Source: Modestobacter excelsi
GTDB lineage: Bacteria > Actinomycetota > Actinomycetes > Mycobacteriales > Geodermatophilaceae
Assembly (NCBI RefSeq): GCF_005930495.1
Contig: NZ_SJEX01000008.1
Location: 1-64,000, forward strand
Length of the DNA: 64,000 bases
Direction of reading: 5' to 3'
Below are positions 1-8,115 of this stretch, piece by piece; within the stretch, counting starts at the first letter, position 1; the number at the start of each line of letters is the position of its first letter. Made by a program: the position numbers and the translations under genes. A model generated the notes under the pieces. It saw nothing but the letters and a program-made list of their open reading frames with translations. It did not search any database and was not told where the DNA came from.

Positions 1-543
1 GCCGTCCCCGCACCGGCCACCGACACCGCAGCGGCCGCGCTGGCCTTCGAGTCCGTGCCGCTCGGCCCGGCCGGCGTGGCCGCGAGCGTGACGTTCGAGG
101 GCGTCGTGCTCGAGCCGCGCGCCGTCGGGCTGACCGTGACCTACCCCAGCGTCAGCGTCACCACCGACGGGCGCCGGTCGCTGGCCCACGTGCGGCTGCC
201 CACCTTCAACTGCCTGACCACCGAGCCCCCGGCCGACCCGGTGGGCGCCGGCTGCGCCCGGTCGCTCACCGAGTACGCCGACCTCGCCGACCCGGACCTG
301 CAGCTCTCCCGGGACGGCGACCGGATCGACCTGGTCGGGCGGTTCGCCACCTACACCCGGCCCAACGGCAGCGCGCCGGCCTACACCGGCCGGGCGTACC
401 AGCTCACCGTGGCCGTCAGCGCCGCCGGAGCGGCCCCGGCCGCCGGGGCTCCGGTCCCGGCGACCGGCGTCGTGCGGCTCGGCCTGGACAGCGCCTCGAC
501 CACCGCCGACCGCGGGGTCAACGTGCTGCAGCTGCCCGGTTGA
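1..543 (+). CDS. Hypothetical protein, 5' end outside the window
   Basis: The reading frame is open from the first base of the window and ends in TGA at 541-543, so the gene probably starts upstream. A GTG at 55 exists but lies inside an Ala/Pro-rich stretch that is also open in this frame. The visible 180 or so residues contain beta-rich patches and two Cys (in FNCLTTE and GAGCARS). They end in an Ala/Pro-rich linker and the tail VNVLQLPG. This would fit a secreted or surface beta-sandwich protein, but I recognise no family. It converges with the next gene, with only 12 bases between the stops. Confidence 0.6.
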   Translation, partial: AVPAPATDTAAAALAFESVPLGPAGVAASVTFEGVVLEPRAVGLTVTYPSVSVTTDGRRSLAHVRLPTFNCLTTEPPADPVGAGCARSLTEYADLADPDLQLSRDGDRIDLVGRFATYTRPNGSAPAYTGRAYQLTVAVSAAGAAPAAGAPVPATGVVRLGLDSASTTADRGVNVLQLPG

Positions 544-555
544 CGGACCGGTCGA

Positions 556-1512
556 CTACCCGGCCAGCTGGCGGGCGGCACCGCGGCGGCCGAGCCGGCG
601 CAGACCTGCCGAGGCGGTGAGCGCCACGGTGGGCGAGCCGAGCTCCCGGCGCAGCCCACCGACGTCGCTCGACCCCCACCACGGCCACCGGTCCTCCCCG
701 GCGGGGCGACGGTCCAGCAGCGTGAGCAGGACGGCGGCCGGCCCGTCCACCGCCGGGACCACCGCCACCTCCAGCTGGCCGATCGCCGCGTGCAGCCGGG
801 CCGCGGCGCGCACGAAGGTCCGCTGCCGGTCGGGCACCCGGGCCAGCACGTCGGGCAGCCGGCGCTCCACCTCGGCGGGGTCGCGACTGCGGCGCACCTC
901 GCCGACGGTGTCCAGCTCGTCGACCAGCCGGCGGCTGCGACTGGTGGCCAGCGACGAGTCGGGCATCGCCGCGGCGAGGCGTCGCAGCGTGGGGTCACCC
1001 AGCGGCAGGCCGGCCAGGTGCAGGGTCCACGGGCCGCGGAGACCGTCGAGCAGGTCGGCGACCCCCTCGGCCAGCCGACCCGCCACCTCGTCGTCCCGCG
1101 CGTACAGCCGGCCGGTCGGTCGGCCTCCGGGGAGCGGACCCGGGTCCGCACCCAGCAGGGTGACCGCCGTCGCCGGACCGCGACGCCGGAGCGACAGCAG
1201 GGCCAGCCCGTCGGTGGGAGGACCTCCCTGCCCCCCACCGCTCGCAGGCTCGCGACGGGCCCCTGCAGGAAGGCCTGACTGCTCGACCACCACCGCCCGG
1301 GTGGAGACCGGCGCGAACGGGCGGACGGGCTGCGCGTTCAGGGTCGCGGTCAGCCACGGCCCTGAGGCGGGGACGGGAGCAGCGAGGTCGGCCATGAGGG
1401 GGGTGGCGGCGCGGATCTCCCGGACCACGCGGGCCCGGCCGTCGACGACCCGGGTGGACACGGGTCCAGTCGACCACATCAGGGCAGGTGCCCCGCGCGG
1501 AGGTCGGCCCAC
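556..1512 (-). CDS. Conserved-looking hypothetical protein, 318 aa, with an embedded repeat element
   Basis: I recognise no family. The C-terminal two thirds read as a soluble globular alpha/beta protein (for example LYARDDEVAGRLAEGVADLL and RTFVRAAARLHAAIGQLEV), with coding character much better than any competing frame. A GTG at 1512 and an ATG at 1479 are both possible starts; the longer is given. Residues about 80-99 (GARREPASGGGQGGPP region) are encoded by a copy of the hairpin repeat found elsewhere in the window (1217-1275). This low-complexity insert is probably not part of the ancestral protein. The gene ends 12 bases from the convergent partial gene at the left edge. Confidence 0.6.
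   Translation of the reverse strand: MGRPPRGAPALMWSTGPVSTRVVDGRARVVREIRAATPLMADLAAPVPASGPWLTATLNAQPVRPFAPVSTRAVVVEQSGLPAGARREPASGGGQGGPPTDGLALLSLRRRGPATAVTLLGADPGPLPGGRPTGRLYARDDEVAGRLAEGVADLLDGLRGPWTLHLAGLPLGDPTLRRLAAAMPDSSLATSRSRRLVDELDTVGEVRRSRDPAEVERRLPDVLARVPDRQRTFVRAAARLHAAIGQLEVAVVPAVDGPAAVLLTLLDRRPAGEDRWPWWGSSDVGGLRRELGSPTVALTASAGLRRLGRRGAARQLAG
1217..1275 (+). repeat. Hairpin repeat element, copy A (inside a coding sequence)
   Basis: This is one of four related elements in the window. It has a 5' arm GGACCTCCCTGC, a C-rich then CTCGC/GCTCG centre, and a 3' arm GCAGGAAGGCC. The arms pair with one mismatch. Unlike the other copies it does not follow a stop codon. It lies antisense and in frame within the gene at 556-1512 and adds about 20 residues without breaking the frame. 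Confidence 0.7.
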
Positions 1513-1599
1513 CCGCGAGCCGGCGCCTCGTTGCGCCGACCGTGCGAGGGGAGGTGGTGCAGGTGACGCGATGGAACGGCCCGAGGTGACGGGCTGGAA

Positions 1600-1659
1600 C
1601 GGCTCCTCGCAGGGCCCCGCCGCGAGCTCGCGAGTGGTGGGGGGCGAGGAGGTCCTTCC
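1600..1659 (-). repeat. Hairpin repeat element, copy C (directly after the whiB stop)
   Basis: Read on the minus strand, the element starts at the base after the whiB TGA with GGAAGGACCTCCTCGC and ends with GCGAGGAGCCG, so the arms can pair. Compared with the copy at 41795-41855, both arms have changed together (CCTCCTCGC/GCGAGGAG against CCCCCCTGC/GCAGGGGG). It is followed by two tandem copies of a GCCGTTCCA-CGTCACC tail (about 1560-1600). It probably acts as the 3' end or terminator of whiB. Confidence 0.7.
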
Positions 1660-2007
1660 TCAGACGGCGCGACGGCGCAGCCGGCGGCGCTCACGCTCGG
1701 ACAGTCCGCCCCAGATGCCGAAGCGCTCGTCGTTGGACAGCGCGTACTCCAGGCACTCGGTCCGCACCTCGCAGCCGGTGCAGATCTTCTTGGCCTCGCG
1801 GGTGGAGCCACCCTTCTCGGGGAAGAACGCCTCGGGGTCGGTCTCGGCGCACAGCGCCTGCTCCTGCCAGCCCTGGTCGTCGGCGTCCATGCCCGGGAAG
1901 CCGGCGTCGAAGGACGCGGCCCTGCCCAGCACGTCCGCTCCGTAGGCGGCCGGCGTCGACTCTGCTGCTGCGCTCTTGTACTCGCTCAACCACGACACCT
2001 CGGCCAT
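1660..2007 (-). CDS. whiB2: WhiB-family iron-sulfur regulator (WhiB2/WhmD type)
   Basis: WhiB proteins bind a [4Fe-4S] cluster and act with the primary sigma factor in transcription control. WhiB2-type members govern septation and sporulation. The 115-residue product has the four cluster Cys (one in QALCAET, a CTGC pair, one in TECLEY), the GIWGG turn and a basic tail RERRRLRRRAV for DNA contact. The ATG at 2007 is chosen over an upstream start at 2079 because a GAGGGG Shine-Dalgarno sequence precedes it and the extra residues do not look like protein. It is divergent from fbiA, as whiB2 is in mycobacteria. Confidence 0.93.
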   Translation of the reverse strand: MAEVSWLSEYKSAAAESTPAAYGADVLGRAASFDAGFPGMDADDQGWQEQALCAETDPEAFFPEKGGSTREAKKICTGCEVRTECLEYALSNDERFGIWGGLSERERRRLRRRAV

Positions 2008-2086
2008 CACGTTGCGTCCCCTCGCTCCGTCACGGTGCTCGCTCCGGGCTCTTCCCGGACCGCCAGCGCCTGATGACAACGTCGGA

Positions 2087-2116
2087 ATTACACGCGTGTC
2101 GTTGAGTCGGGGTCAA
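2087..2116 (-). promoter_or_regulatory. Candidate whiB promoter with palindrome in the spacer
   Basis: On the minus strand a TTGACC (-35, 2116-2111) is separated by 18 bases from TGTAAT (-10, 2092-2087), about 80 bases upstream of the whiB start. A perfect 10-base palindrome ACACGCGTGT (2090-2099) overlaps the -10 edge and spacer and could be an operator. This is inferred from sequence only. Confidence 0.45.
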
Positions 2117-2155
2117 GTCGGGTCGGTGTAACGAGCGGTACCACGCGTCCCACCA

Positions 2156-2181
2156 GTCACAACATGTACTGATGTGGTGAC
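2156..2181. promoter_or_regulatory. Inverted repeat in the whiB-fbiA divergent region
   Basis: GTCACAACAT (2156-2165) and ATGTGGTGAC (2172-2181) form a nearly perfect inverted repeat (9 of 10 positions) around a 6-base centre. It sits upstream of the whiB -35 and about 125 bases before fbiA, so a dimeric regulator bound here could act on both genes. The regulator is unknown. The half sites face the opposite way to a CRP/GlxR box. Confidence 0.4.
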
Positions 2182-2305
2182 AGCAGACCCCGACACGCCG
2201 TCTAGCACAGCACCATCTGCCGAGGTCATCGGGCGTGTTTCGTATAGATCGGCAAGAGCCCATCCGGTGCACAGTGCACATCTGACGATCAGGCACCATG
2301 GTGGC

Positions 2306-3256
2306 GTGCACATCGTCGTTCTCGCCGGGGGCGTCGGCGGCGCCCGGTTCCTCCGTGGCGTGCTCGCTGCAGTCCCTGCAGCGGAGGTCACCGCCGTGGT
2401 CAACACCGGGGACGACGTGACCCTGCACGGGCTGCGGATCTGCCCCGACCTGGACACCGTGATGTACACGCTGGGTGACGGGATCGACGAGGACCGCGGC
2501 TGGGGACGACGCGGCGAAACCTGGACGGTCAAGGGCGAGCTGGCCGCCTACGGTGCCGAGCCCACCTGGTTCGGGCTCGGCGACCGGGACCTCGCCACGC
2601 ACCTCGTCCGCACCCGGATGCTCGACGCCGGCTACCCGCTCTCCGACGTGACCGCCGCGCTCGCCCAGCGCTGGCAGCCCGGGGTGCGGCTGCTGCCGAT
2701 GAGCGACCAGCGGGTCGAGACCCACGTCGTCGTCACCGACCCCGGCACCGGCCGCCCGCAGGCCGTCCACTTCCAGGAGTGGTGGGTGAGGCACCGCGCG
2801 GCCCTCGATGCGCAGGCCTTCGTCCAGGTCGGGGTGGACGACGCACGCCCCGCCCCGGGCGTCGTCGAGGCCCTGACCTCCGCCGACGCCGTCCTGTTCG
2901 CCCCGTCCAACCCGGTGGTGTCGATCGGCACCGTGCTGGGCGTGCCGGGCATCCGGGACGCCGTCCGCGCGGCCGCCGGCCGCGTCGTCGGGGTCTCCCC
3001 CATCGTCGACGGCGCGGCGCTGCGCGGCATGGCCGACCGCTGCCTGCCCGTGGTCGGGGTCGAGGTCAGCGCCGAGGGCGTCGGCAGGCACTACGGAGCC
3101 CGGTCGGCCGACGGCGTCCTGGACGCGTGGCTGGTGCACACCGGGGACCGCGCCACGGTGCCGGGCGTCGACGTCCGCGCCGTCCCGCTGCTGATGAGCG
3201 ACCCCGAGGCCACCCGCGCGCTCGCCCGCGCCGCGCTCGACGCCGCCGGTGCCTGA
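2306..3256 (+). CDS. fbiA: 2-phospho-L-lactate transferase family, F420 biosynthesis (FbiA/CofD)
   Basis: This enzyme joins the deazaflavin Fo to a phospho(enol)lactyl-GDP donor, giving (dehydro-)F420-0. The N-terminus [17 protein letters not shown] is the family's nucleotide-binding loop, and NTGDD and [10 protein letters not shown] follow as in CofD proteins. The start is the GTG at 2306, which puts the loop at the N-terminus and gives 316 residues, the normal length. An open frame continues upstream to 2174 but lacks protein character. The stop overlaps the GTG of fbiB by 8 bases, so the pair is probably translationally coupled. Confidence 0.93.
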   Translation: MHIVVLAGGVGGARFLRGVLAAVPAAEVTAVVNTGDDVTLHGLRICPDLDTVMYTLGDGIDEDRGWGRRGETWTVKGELAAYGAEPTWFGLGDRDLATHLVRTRMLDAGYPLSDVTAALAQRWQPGVRLLPMSDQRVETHVVVTDPGTGRPQAVHFQEWWVRHRAALDAQAFVQVGVDDARPAPGVVEALTSADAVLFAPSNPVVSIGTVLGVPGIRDAVRAAAGRVVGVSPIVDGAALRGMADRCLPVVGVEVSAEGVGRHYGARSADGVLDAWLVHTGDRATVPGVDVRAVPLLMSDPEATRALARAALDAAGA

Positions 3257-4316
3257 GCCGACGGCCGGCATCTCGGTCCACCCGGTGCCGGGGCTGCCGG
3301 AGTTCGGGCCCGGTGACGACCTCGCCGGGGCGCTGGCCGGCGCGGCCCCGTGGCTGGCCGACGGCGACGTCCTGGTGGTGACCTCCAAGGTGGTGGCCAA
3401 GGTCGAGGGCAACCTCGTCCGGGTCGAACCGGGCACCGACCGGGAGACGGCCCGCCAGCGCGCCATCGACGCCGAGACGGTGCGGGTGGTCGCCCGCCGC
3501 GGCCCGCTCCGGATCGTGGAGACCCGGCACGGGTGGGTGGTGGCCGCGGCCGGCATCGACGCCTCCAACGTGGCCAGCAACGCGCTGGTGCTGCTGCCCG
3601 AGGACGCCGACGCGTCCGCCCGCCTGCTGCGCGCCCGGCTCCGCGAGCTGCTCGGTGTCACGGTCGCCGTCGTCGTCAGCGACACCTTCGGCCGGCCGTG
3701 GCGCGACGGCGTCAGCGACGTGGCGATCGGCGCGGCCGGGCTGCCCGCGCTGGTCGACCACCGCGGGTCCGTCGACGCCCACGGCAACCGGCTGGAGACC
3801 ACCCAGGTGGCCGTGGTCGACGAGCTGGCCGCGGCCGGCGACCTGGTGAAGGGCAAACTCGCCGGGGTGCCGGTGGCGGTCGTCCGCGGCCTGGCCTTCA
3901 CCGCCCCCGACCCCGACCCGGGGGCCCGCCCGCTGGTGCGGCTGGGGCCCGGCGACCTGTTCAGCACCGGCACCCGCGACGTCGTCCCCGGCCGCGCGCC
4001 GGCGGACCGGCTCATCGCCCGGGCCGGCGCGCTCGCCGCGGCCACCGACGCGTTCCGAGTCGCCGTGGCCGCGCTGCCGGAGTTCCCCGTGGTCTTCCGC
4101 TACGGGCCCGAGGAGGACGGCGACGACGGCGACGTGATCGACGTCCACCTGGCCGAGCCGGTGTCCCCCCGGGCCACCCTCGCCGTCGGTGCGATCGTCG
4201 GCGCGGCCCTGGTCCAGCTCTCCGCCGAGGGCTGGGCGACCCGCTGGCAGCCGGTGGCCACCCTGGGCGGCAGCGGACTGGTCGGCCGGCTGCGGATGGG
4301 CGCACTCCCCACCTGA
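3249..4316 (+). CDS. fbiB: Coenzyme F420-0:L-glutamate ligase (FbiB/CofE), without a nitroreductase domain
   Basis: The first 245 or so residues are the CofE ligase that adds glutamates to F420-0. [57 protein letters not shown] and FSTGTRDV are family motifs. Mycobacterial FbiB is about 448 residues, because a C-terminal FMN nitroreductase domain reduces dehydro-F420. This protein has only 355 residues. Its last 110 or so (a tail with an acidic [12 protein letters not shown] run) do not show that domain's usual features. The reductase step may therefore be encoded elsewhere. It follows fbiA directly in an operon. Confidence 0.9.
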   Translation: MPEPTAGISVHPVPGLPEFGPGDDLAGALAGAAPWLADGDVLVVTSKVVAKVEGNLVRVEPGTDRETARQRAIDAETVRVVARRGPLRIVETRHGWVVAAAGIDASNVASNALVLLPEDADASARLLRARLRELLGVTVAVVVSDTFGRPWRDGVSDVAIGAAGLPALVDHRGSVDAHGNRLETTQVAVVDELAAAGDLVKGKLAGVPVAVVRGLAFTAPDPDPGARPLVRLGPGDLFSTGTRDVVPGRAPADRLIARAGALAAATDAFRVAVAALPEFPVVFRYGPEEDGDDGDVIDVHLAEPVSPRATLAVGAIVGAALVQLSAEGWATRWQPVATLGGSGLVGRLRMGALPT

Positions 4317-4363
4317 GGGGGACGTCCCGCCGAGCGCCGACCGGCGGCCGTTAGCGTCGTGGC

Positions 4364-4966
4364 GTGCAGATCCGCGAACTCGCCGTCCCCGATGCCTACG
4401 TGCTGGACCTGGTGCCGCACGGGGATGCCCGTGGCCGGTTCACCGAGTGGTACCGGGCCGACGTGCTGGCCGAGGCCACCGGGTTCGGGCTGACCCTGGC
4501 GCAGGCCAACCACAGCGTGTCCGCCCGGGGCGTGCTGCGCGGGGTGCACTTCGCGCTGGTGCCGCCCGGGCAGGCCAAGTACGTGTACTGCCCGGCCGGG
4601 AAGGTGCTCGACGTCGTCGTGGACGTGCGGGTCGGCTCGCCGACGTTCGGGGTGCACGACGCGGTGCTGCTGGACAGCGAGCAACCGCGGGCGGTGTACC
4701 TGGCCGAGGGGCTGGGGCACGCGTTCGTGTCGCTGGCCGACGCCAGCTCGGTGACCTACCTGGTGTCGAGCGGGTACTCACCGGGCCGGGAGTTCGGGGT
4801 GCACCCGATGGACCCCGAGCTGGACCTGCCCTGGCCGGCCGACGTGGAGTTCGAGCTGTCGGCGAAGGACCTGGGCGCGCCGACCCTGGCCCAGGCCCGT
4901 GAGCAGGGCCTGCTGCCGACCCTGGAGCAGTGCACCGCCCGCTACACCGAGCTGCGCGACGCCTGA
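4364..4966 (+). CDS. rmlC: dTDP-4-dehydrorhamnose 3,5-epimerase
   Basis: RmlC carries out the third step of dTDP-L-rhamnose synthesis. The 200-residue cupin has the conserved N-terminal substrate region (DARGRFTEWY) and the catalytic His segment RGVLRGVHFALVPPGQAKYVYCPAGKVLDVVVD. The C-terminal part (MDPELDLPWPADVEFELSAKD) matches the family. It starts with GTG at 4364, 47 bases after fbiB. Rhamnose would be used for the rhamnosyl-GlcNAc linker made by WbbL later in the window. It is convergent with rmlD, with a hairpin terminator between them. Confidence 0.93.
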   Translation: MQIRELAVPDAYVLDLVPHGDARGRFTEWYRADVLAEATGFGLTLAQANHSVSARGVLRGVHFALVPPGQAKYVYCPAGKVLDVVVDVRVGSPTFGVHDAVLLDSEQPRAVYLAEGLGHAFVSLADASSVTYLVSSGYSPGREFGVHPMDPELDLPWPADVEFELSAKDLGAPTLAQAREQGLLPTLEQCTARYTELRDA

Positions 4967-4967
4967 C

Positions 4968-5013
4968 CCGTCCGCGGTTCGCCGAGAGCACGCCTGTGGC
5001 GAACTGCGGACGG
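4968..5013. terminator. Bidirectional hairpin terminator between rmlC and rmlD
   Basis: CCGTCCGCGGTTCGCC (4968-4983) pairs with GGCGAACTGCGGACGG (4998-5013) over 16 positions with one mismatch and a 14-base loop. It fills the 51-base gap between two convergent genes. There is no U-tract, as is common in high-GC actinobacteria. Confidence 0.75.
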
Positions 5014-5017
5014 CCGG

Positions 5018-5905
5018 TCAGGAGCGGAGGGCGCCGAGCTGGGCGAGGCAGGCCCGGAGCGACTCCTGCCAGGGCGGCAGCGCGGGGAGCCCGGCGGCGG
5101 TCCAGCTGGCCGGGTCCAGCACGCTGTAGGCGGGCCGGTGCGCCGGGCGGGGGAACGCATCCGTCGAGGTGGGGTGCACCCGCGCCGGGTCCGCGCCGGA
5201 CAGCTCGAACACCGCCCGGGCCAGACCGTGCCAGGTGGTGGCGCCGCTGTTGGTGGCGTGCAGCAGCCCGGTGACGTCGGACAGCGCCGCCTGCACCAGC
5301 CCGCGGGCCAGGTCGGCGGACCACGTGGGGCTGCCGGTCTGGTCGGCGACGACGGAGACGGTGTCCCGCTCGGCCTCCAACCGCAGCATGGTGCGCACGA
5401 AGTTGCTGCCGTGCGCCGCGTAGACCCAGGCGGTGCGGACGACGACCGCCTCCCCACCGGCGGCCGCCACGGCCCGTTCCCCGGCGAGCTTGGTGCGGCC
5501 GTAGGCGGTGCGTGGTGCCGGGTCGTCGTCCACGGCGTAGGGCTCGGTGGCGGTGCCGTCGAAGACGTAGTCGGTGGAGACGTGCACCAGCCGGCCGCGG
5601 CCGGCGAGCTCCTGCGCCAGCCAGCCCGGCGCGGCGCCGTTCACCAGCTCGGCGGTGGCCTCGTCGGTCTCCGCGGCGTCGACGGCGGTGTAGGCCGCGG
5701 CGTTGACCAGCACCGGACGCCGTCCGGTCGACCCGTCCAGCCACTCCCGGACGACCGAGCGGACGGCGGCCTCGTCGGTGAGGTCGACCCGGTCCCGCCC
5801 CACGGCGGTGACGGTGTCCCCGGGGCGGCCGGCCAGCACGGCCTGCAGGTCGGTGCCCAGCTGCCCGGCAGCGCCGGTCACCAGCCAGGAGACGGGCGTG
5901 CTCAC
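5018..5905 (-). CDS. rmlD: dTDP-4-dehydrorhamnose reductase
   Basis: RmlD catalyses the last step of dTDP-L-rhamnose synthesis. SWLVTGAAGQLGTDL is the Rossmann NAD(P)H loop, VNAAAYTAVDAAE is diagnostic for RmlD, and STDYVFDGT with YGRTKLAGE supplies the catalytic Thr/Tyr/Lys. The GTG start at 5905 overlaps the TGA of rmlB (GTGA, 5902-5905), which fixes the start and gives 295 residues, the usual size. Open frame upstream of this start is a shadow of rmlB. Confidence 0.95.
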   Translation of the reverse strand: MSTPVSWLVTGAAGQLGTDLQAVLAGRPGDTVTAVGRDRVDLTDEAAVRSVVREWLDGSTGRRPVLVNAAAYTAVDAAETDEATAELVNGAAPGWLAQELAGRGRLVHVSTDYVFDGTATEPYAVDDDPAPRTAYGRTKLAGERAVAAAGGEAVVVRTAWVYAAHGSNFVRTMLRLEAERDTVSVVADQTGSPTWSADLARGLVQAALSDVTGLLHATNSGATTWHGLARAVFELSGADPARVHPTSTDAFPRPAHRPAYSVLDPASWTAAGLPALPPWQESLRACLAQLGALRS

Positions 5906-6897
5906 GCGCGGGCGGTGGCGGCGGCGGCCTTGAGCGGTTCCCACCAGGCGCGGTTGTCCCGGTACCACTGCACGGTCAGCGCCAGGCCGTCCTCGAAGCC
6001 CATCCGGGGGGCGTAGCCCAGGGCGGCGGTCTTGGAGTAGTCCACCGAGTAGCGCAGGTCGTGCCCGCCGCCGCGGGGGTCGACGATGTTGTCCACGTAG
6101 GACCAGTCGCGGCCGGTGGCCTCCAGCAGCTTCGCGGTCAGTTCCTTGTTCGACAGCTCCCGGCCGCCGCCGATGTTGTAGAACTCCCCGGTCGCGCCCT
6201 GCTCCAGCACGAGCTGGATGCCGCGGCAGTGGTCGTCGACGAACAACCAGTCCCGGACGTTGGCGCCCTCGCCGTAGAGGGGCACCTTGTGCCCGTCGAG
6301 GAGGTTGGTGACGAACAGCGGGATGACCTTCTCCGGGAAGTGGTAGGGCCCGTAGTTGTTGGAGCAGCGGGTGATGGAGATGTCCAGCCCGTAGGTCCGG
6401 GCGTAGGCGCGGGCGATGAGGTCGCTGGATGCCTTCGCCGCCGAGTAGGGCGAGTTGGGCTCCAGCAGGTGGTCCTCGGTCCACGAGCCGTGCTCGATGG
6501 AGCCGTAGACCTCGTCGGTGGACACGTGCACCACCCGGCGGACCCGGTGCCGCAGGGCGGCCTCGAACACCTGCTGGGCGCCCAGCACGTTGGTCAGCAC
6601 GAACCCGGCCGCGCCGGTGAGGGAGCGGTCGACGTGGGACTCGGCGGCGAAGTTGACCACCACGTCGTGCCCGGGCAGCGCGGCGTCCAGGTCGGCGGCC
6701 ACGCAGATGTCGCCCTGGACGAACCGGTAGCGCGGGTTGTCCGCGACGGGGGCCAGGTTGGCGAGGTTGCCGGCGTAGGTGAGCTTGTCGAAGACGGTCA
6801 CCGCCGCGTCCTCGAAGCCGGGGTAACCCCCGGAGAGCATGGTGCGCACGTAGTGCGAACCGATGAAGCCGGCACCGCCGGTGACCAGGACGCGCAT
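5902..6897 (-). CDS. rmlB: dTDP-glucose 4,6-dehydratase
   Basis: RmlB converts dTDP-glucose to dTDP-4-keto-6-deoxyglucose. The 331-residue SDR enzyme begins MRVLVTGGAGFIGSHYVR (NAD loop). It shows VNFAAESHVDRS, STDEVYGS, the YSAAKASSD catalytic Tyr-Lys pair, TRCSNNYGPYHFPEKVIPL and NVRDWLFVDDHCRGI, all typical of the family. It is the first gene of an rmlB-rmlD operon and is divergent from rmlA across 123 bases, which must hold both promoters. Confidence 0.96.
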   Translation of the reverse strand: MRVLVTGGAGFIGSHYVRTMLSGGYPGFEDAAVTVFDKLTYAGNLANLAPVADNPRYRFVQGDICVAADLDAALPGHDVVVNFAAESHVDRSLTGAAGFVLTNVLGAQQVFEAALRHRVRRVVHVSTDEVYGSIEHGSWTEDHLLEPNSPYSAAKASSDLIARAYARTYGLDISITRCSNNYGPYHFPEKVIPLFVTNLLDGHKVPLYGEGANVRDWLFVDDHCRGIQLVLEQGATGEFYNIGGGRELSNKELTAKLLEATGRDWSYVDNIVDPRGGGHDLRYSVDYSKTAALGYAPRMGFEDGLALTVQWYRDNRAWWEPLKAAAATARA

Positions 6898-7020
6898 GAC
6901 CGCAGACGCTAGCCAACCCGGCGCGCGCAGCGCCGACCGCCACGGCGGAGCTCATCCCGGAGGGTGACCTCCGCCTCCCCGCCGGCCGGGATCACCGCGC
7001 GGACCGCATACGGTCACCTG

Positions 7021-7884
7021 GTGCGCGGGATCATCCTGGCCGGTGGGACCGGCAGTCGGCTGTGGCCCATCACCCTGGGCGTGAGCAAGCAGCTCATGCC
7101 GGTCTACGACAAGCCGATGATCTACTACCCGCTGTCCACGCTGATGATGGCGGGGATCCGCGAGGTGCTGGTCATCACCACCCCCGACGACCGGGACGCC
7201 TTCGCCCGGCTGCTGGGGGACGGCAGCCGGCTGGGCATGCGCATCGAGTACGCCGTCCAGCCCCGCCCCGAGGGCCTGGCCCAGGCGTTCCTGATCGGCG
7301 CGGACTTCCTCGCCGGGCAGTCCGCGGCGCTCGTGCTGGGGGACAACATCTTCTACGGCGCCGGCCTGGGCACCGCCCTGGCCCGGCTGCCCGAGCCCGA
7401 CGGCGGGCACGTGTTCGCCTACCACGTGGCCAACCCCACCGACTACGGCGTGGTCGAGTTCGACCAGGCCGGACGGGTGCTGTCGATCGAGGAGAAGCCG
7501 GCCACCCCGAAGAGCTCCTACGCCGTGCCCGGGCTGTACTTCTTCGGCCGCGACATCGTCGACGTCGCCCGGACCATCACCCCCAGCGCCCGCGGCGAGC
7601 TGGAGATCACCGCCGTCAACGAGCACTACCTGCAGGCCGGCCGGCTCACCGTCACCGTGCTCGACCGCGGCACCGCCTGGCTGGACACCGGCACCTTCGC
7701 CTCGCTGCGCCAGGCCACCGAGTTCGTCTCCGTCGTCGAGGAACGCCAGGGCCTCAAGATCGGCTGCATCGAGGAGGTCGCCTGGCGCAACGGCTGGCTC
7801 GACGACGACGCCCTGCGCGCCATCGCCGAACCGCTGGGCAAGAGCGGCTACGGCGCCTACCTGCTGGGACTGCTGACGGGCTGA
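7021..7884 (+). CDS. rmlA: Glucose-1-phosphate thymidylyltransferase
   Basis: RmlA makes dTDP-glucose, the first step to dTDP-rhamnose. The GTG at 7021 places the nucleotide loop [17 protein letters not shown] at residue 2 and gives 287 residues, the normal length. An upstream start at 6964 would add an unlikely tail. [49 protein letters not shown] and LDTGTFASL are family motifs. With rmlB, rmlC and rmlD here, the whole rhamnose-donor pathway lies within about 3.5 kb. Confidence 0.95.
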   Translation: MRGIILAGGTGSRLWPITLGVSKQLMPVYDKPMIYYPLSTLMMAGIREVLVITTPDDRDAFARLLGDGSRLGMRIEYAVQPRPEGLAQAFLIGADFLAGQSAALVLGDNIFYGAGLGTALARLPEPDGGHVFAYHVANPTDYGVVEFDQAGRVLSIEEKPATPKSSYAVPGLYFFGRDIVDVARTITPSARGELEITAVNEHYLQAGRLTVTVLDRGTAWLDTGTFASLRQATEFVSVVEERQGLKIGCIEEVAWRNGWLDDDALRAIAEPLGKSGYGAYLLGLLTG

Positions 7885-8115
7885 GCGCCCCACGGGAGGC
7901 CGATGGCACGTGACAGCGGCGCCTCGGTCCCGCGGAGGTCCTCGCCCACCCTGCTGCGGAGCCGGACGGGTGGACGATTTCGCGCAGGAGCGTCCACCTC
8001 GTATCGTGCCCTGCGGGGGCCACTCACCGGGCGCCCGCCTGGGGTCTTGGCGGGCCAGACCGTACTGCTCGTCCGCCCGCCTTCCGAGGCGAGACATGCG
8101 AGAAGGGGCGAGCTC

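Noticed and set aside
7903-8115. N-terminal extension of AftB from an ATG at 7903
   Set aside because: A GGGAGG precedes it, but the 71 added residues are Arg/Ser/Pro-rich and unlike the family. The TTG at 8116 has a better-spaced AAGGGG and puts the first helix where expected.
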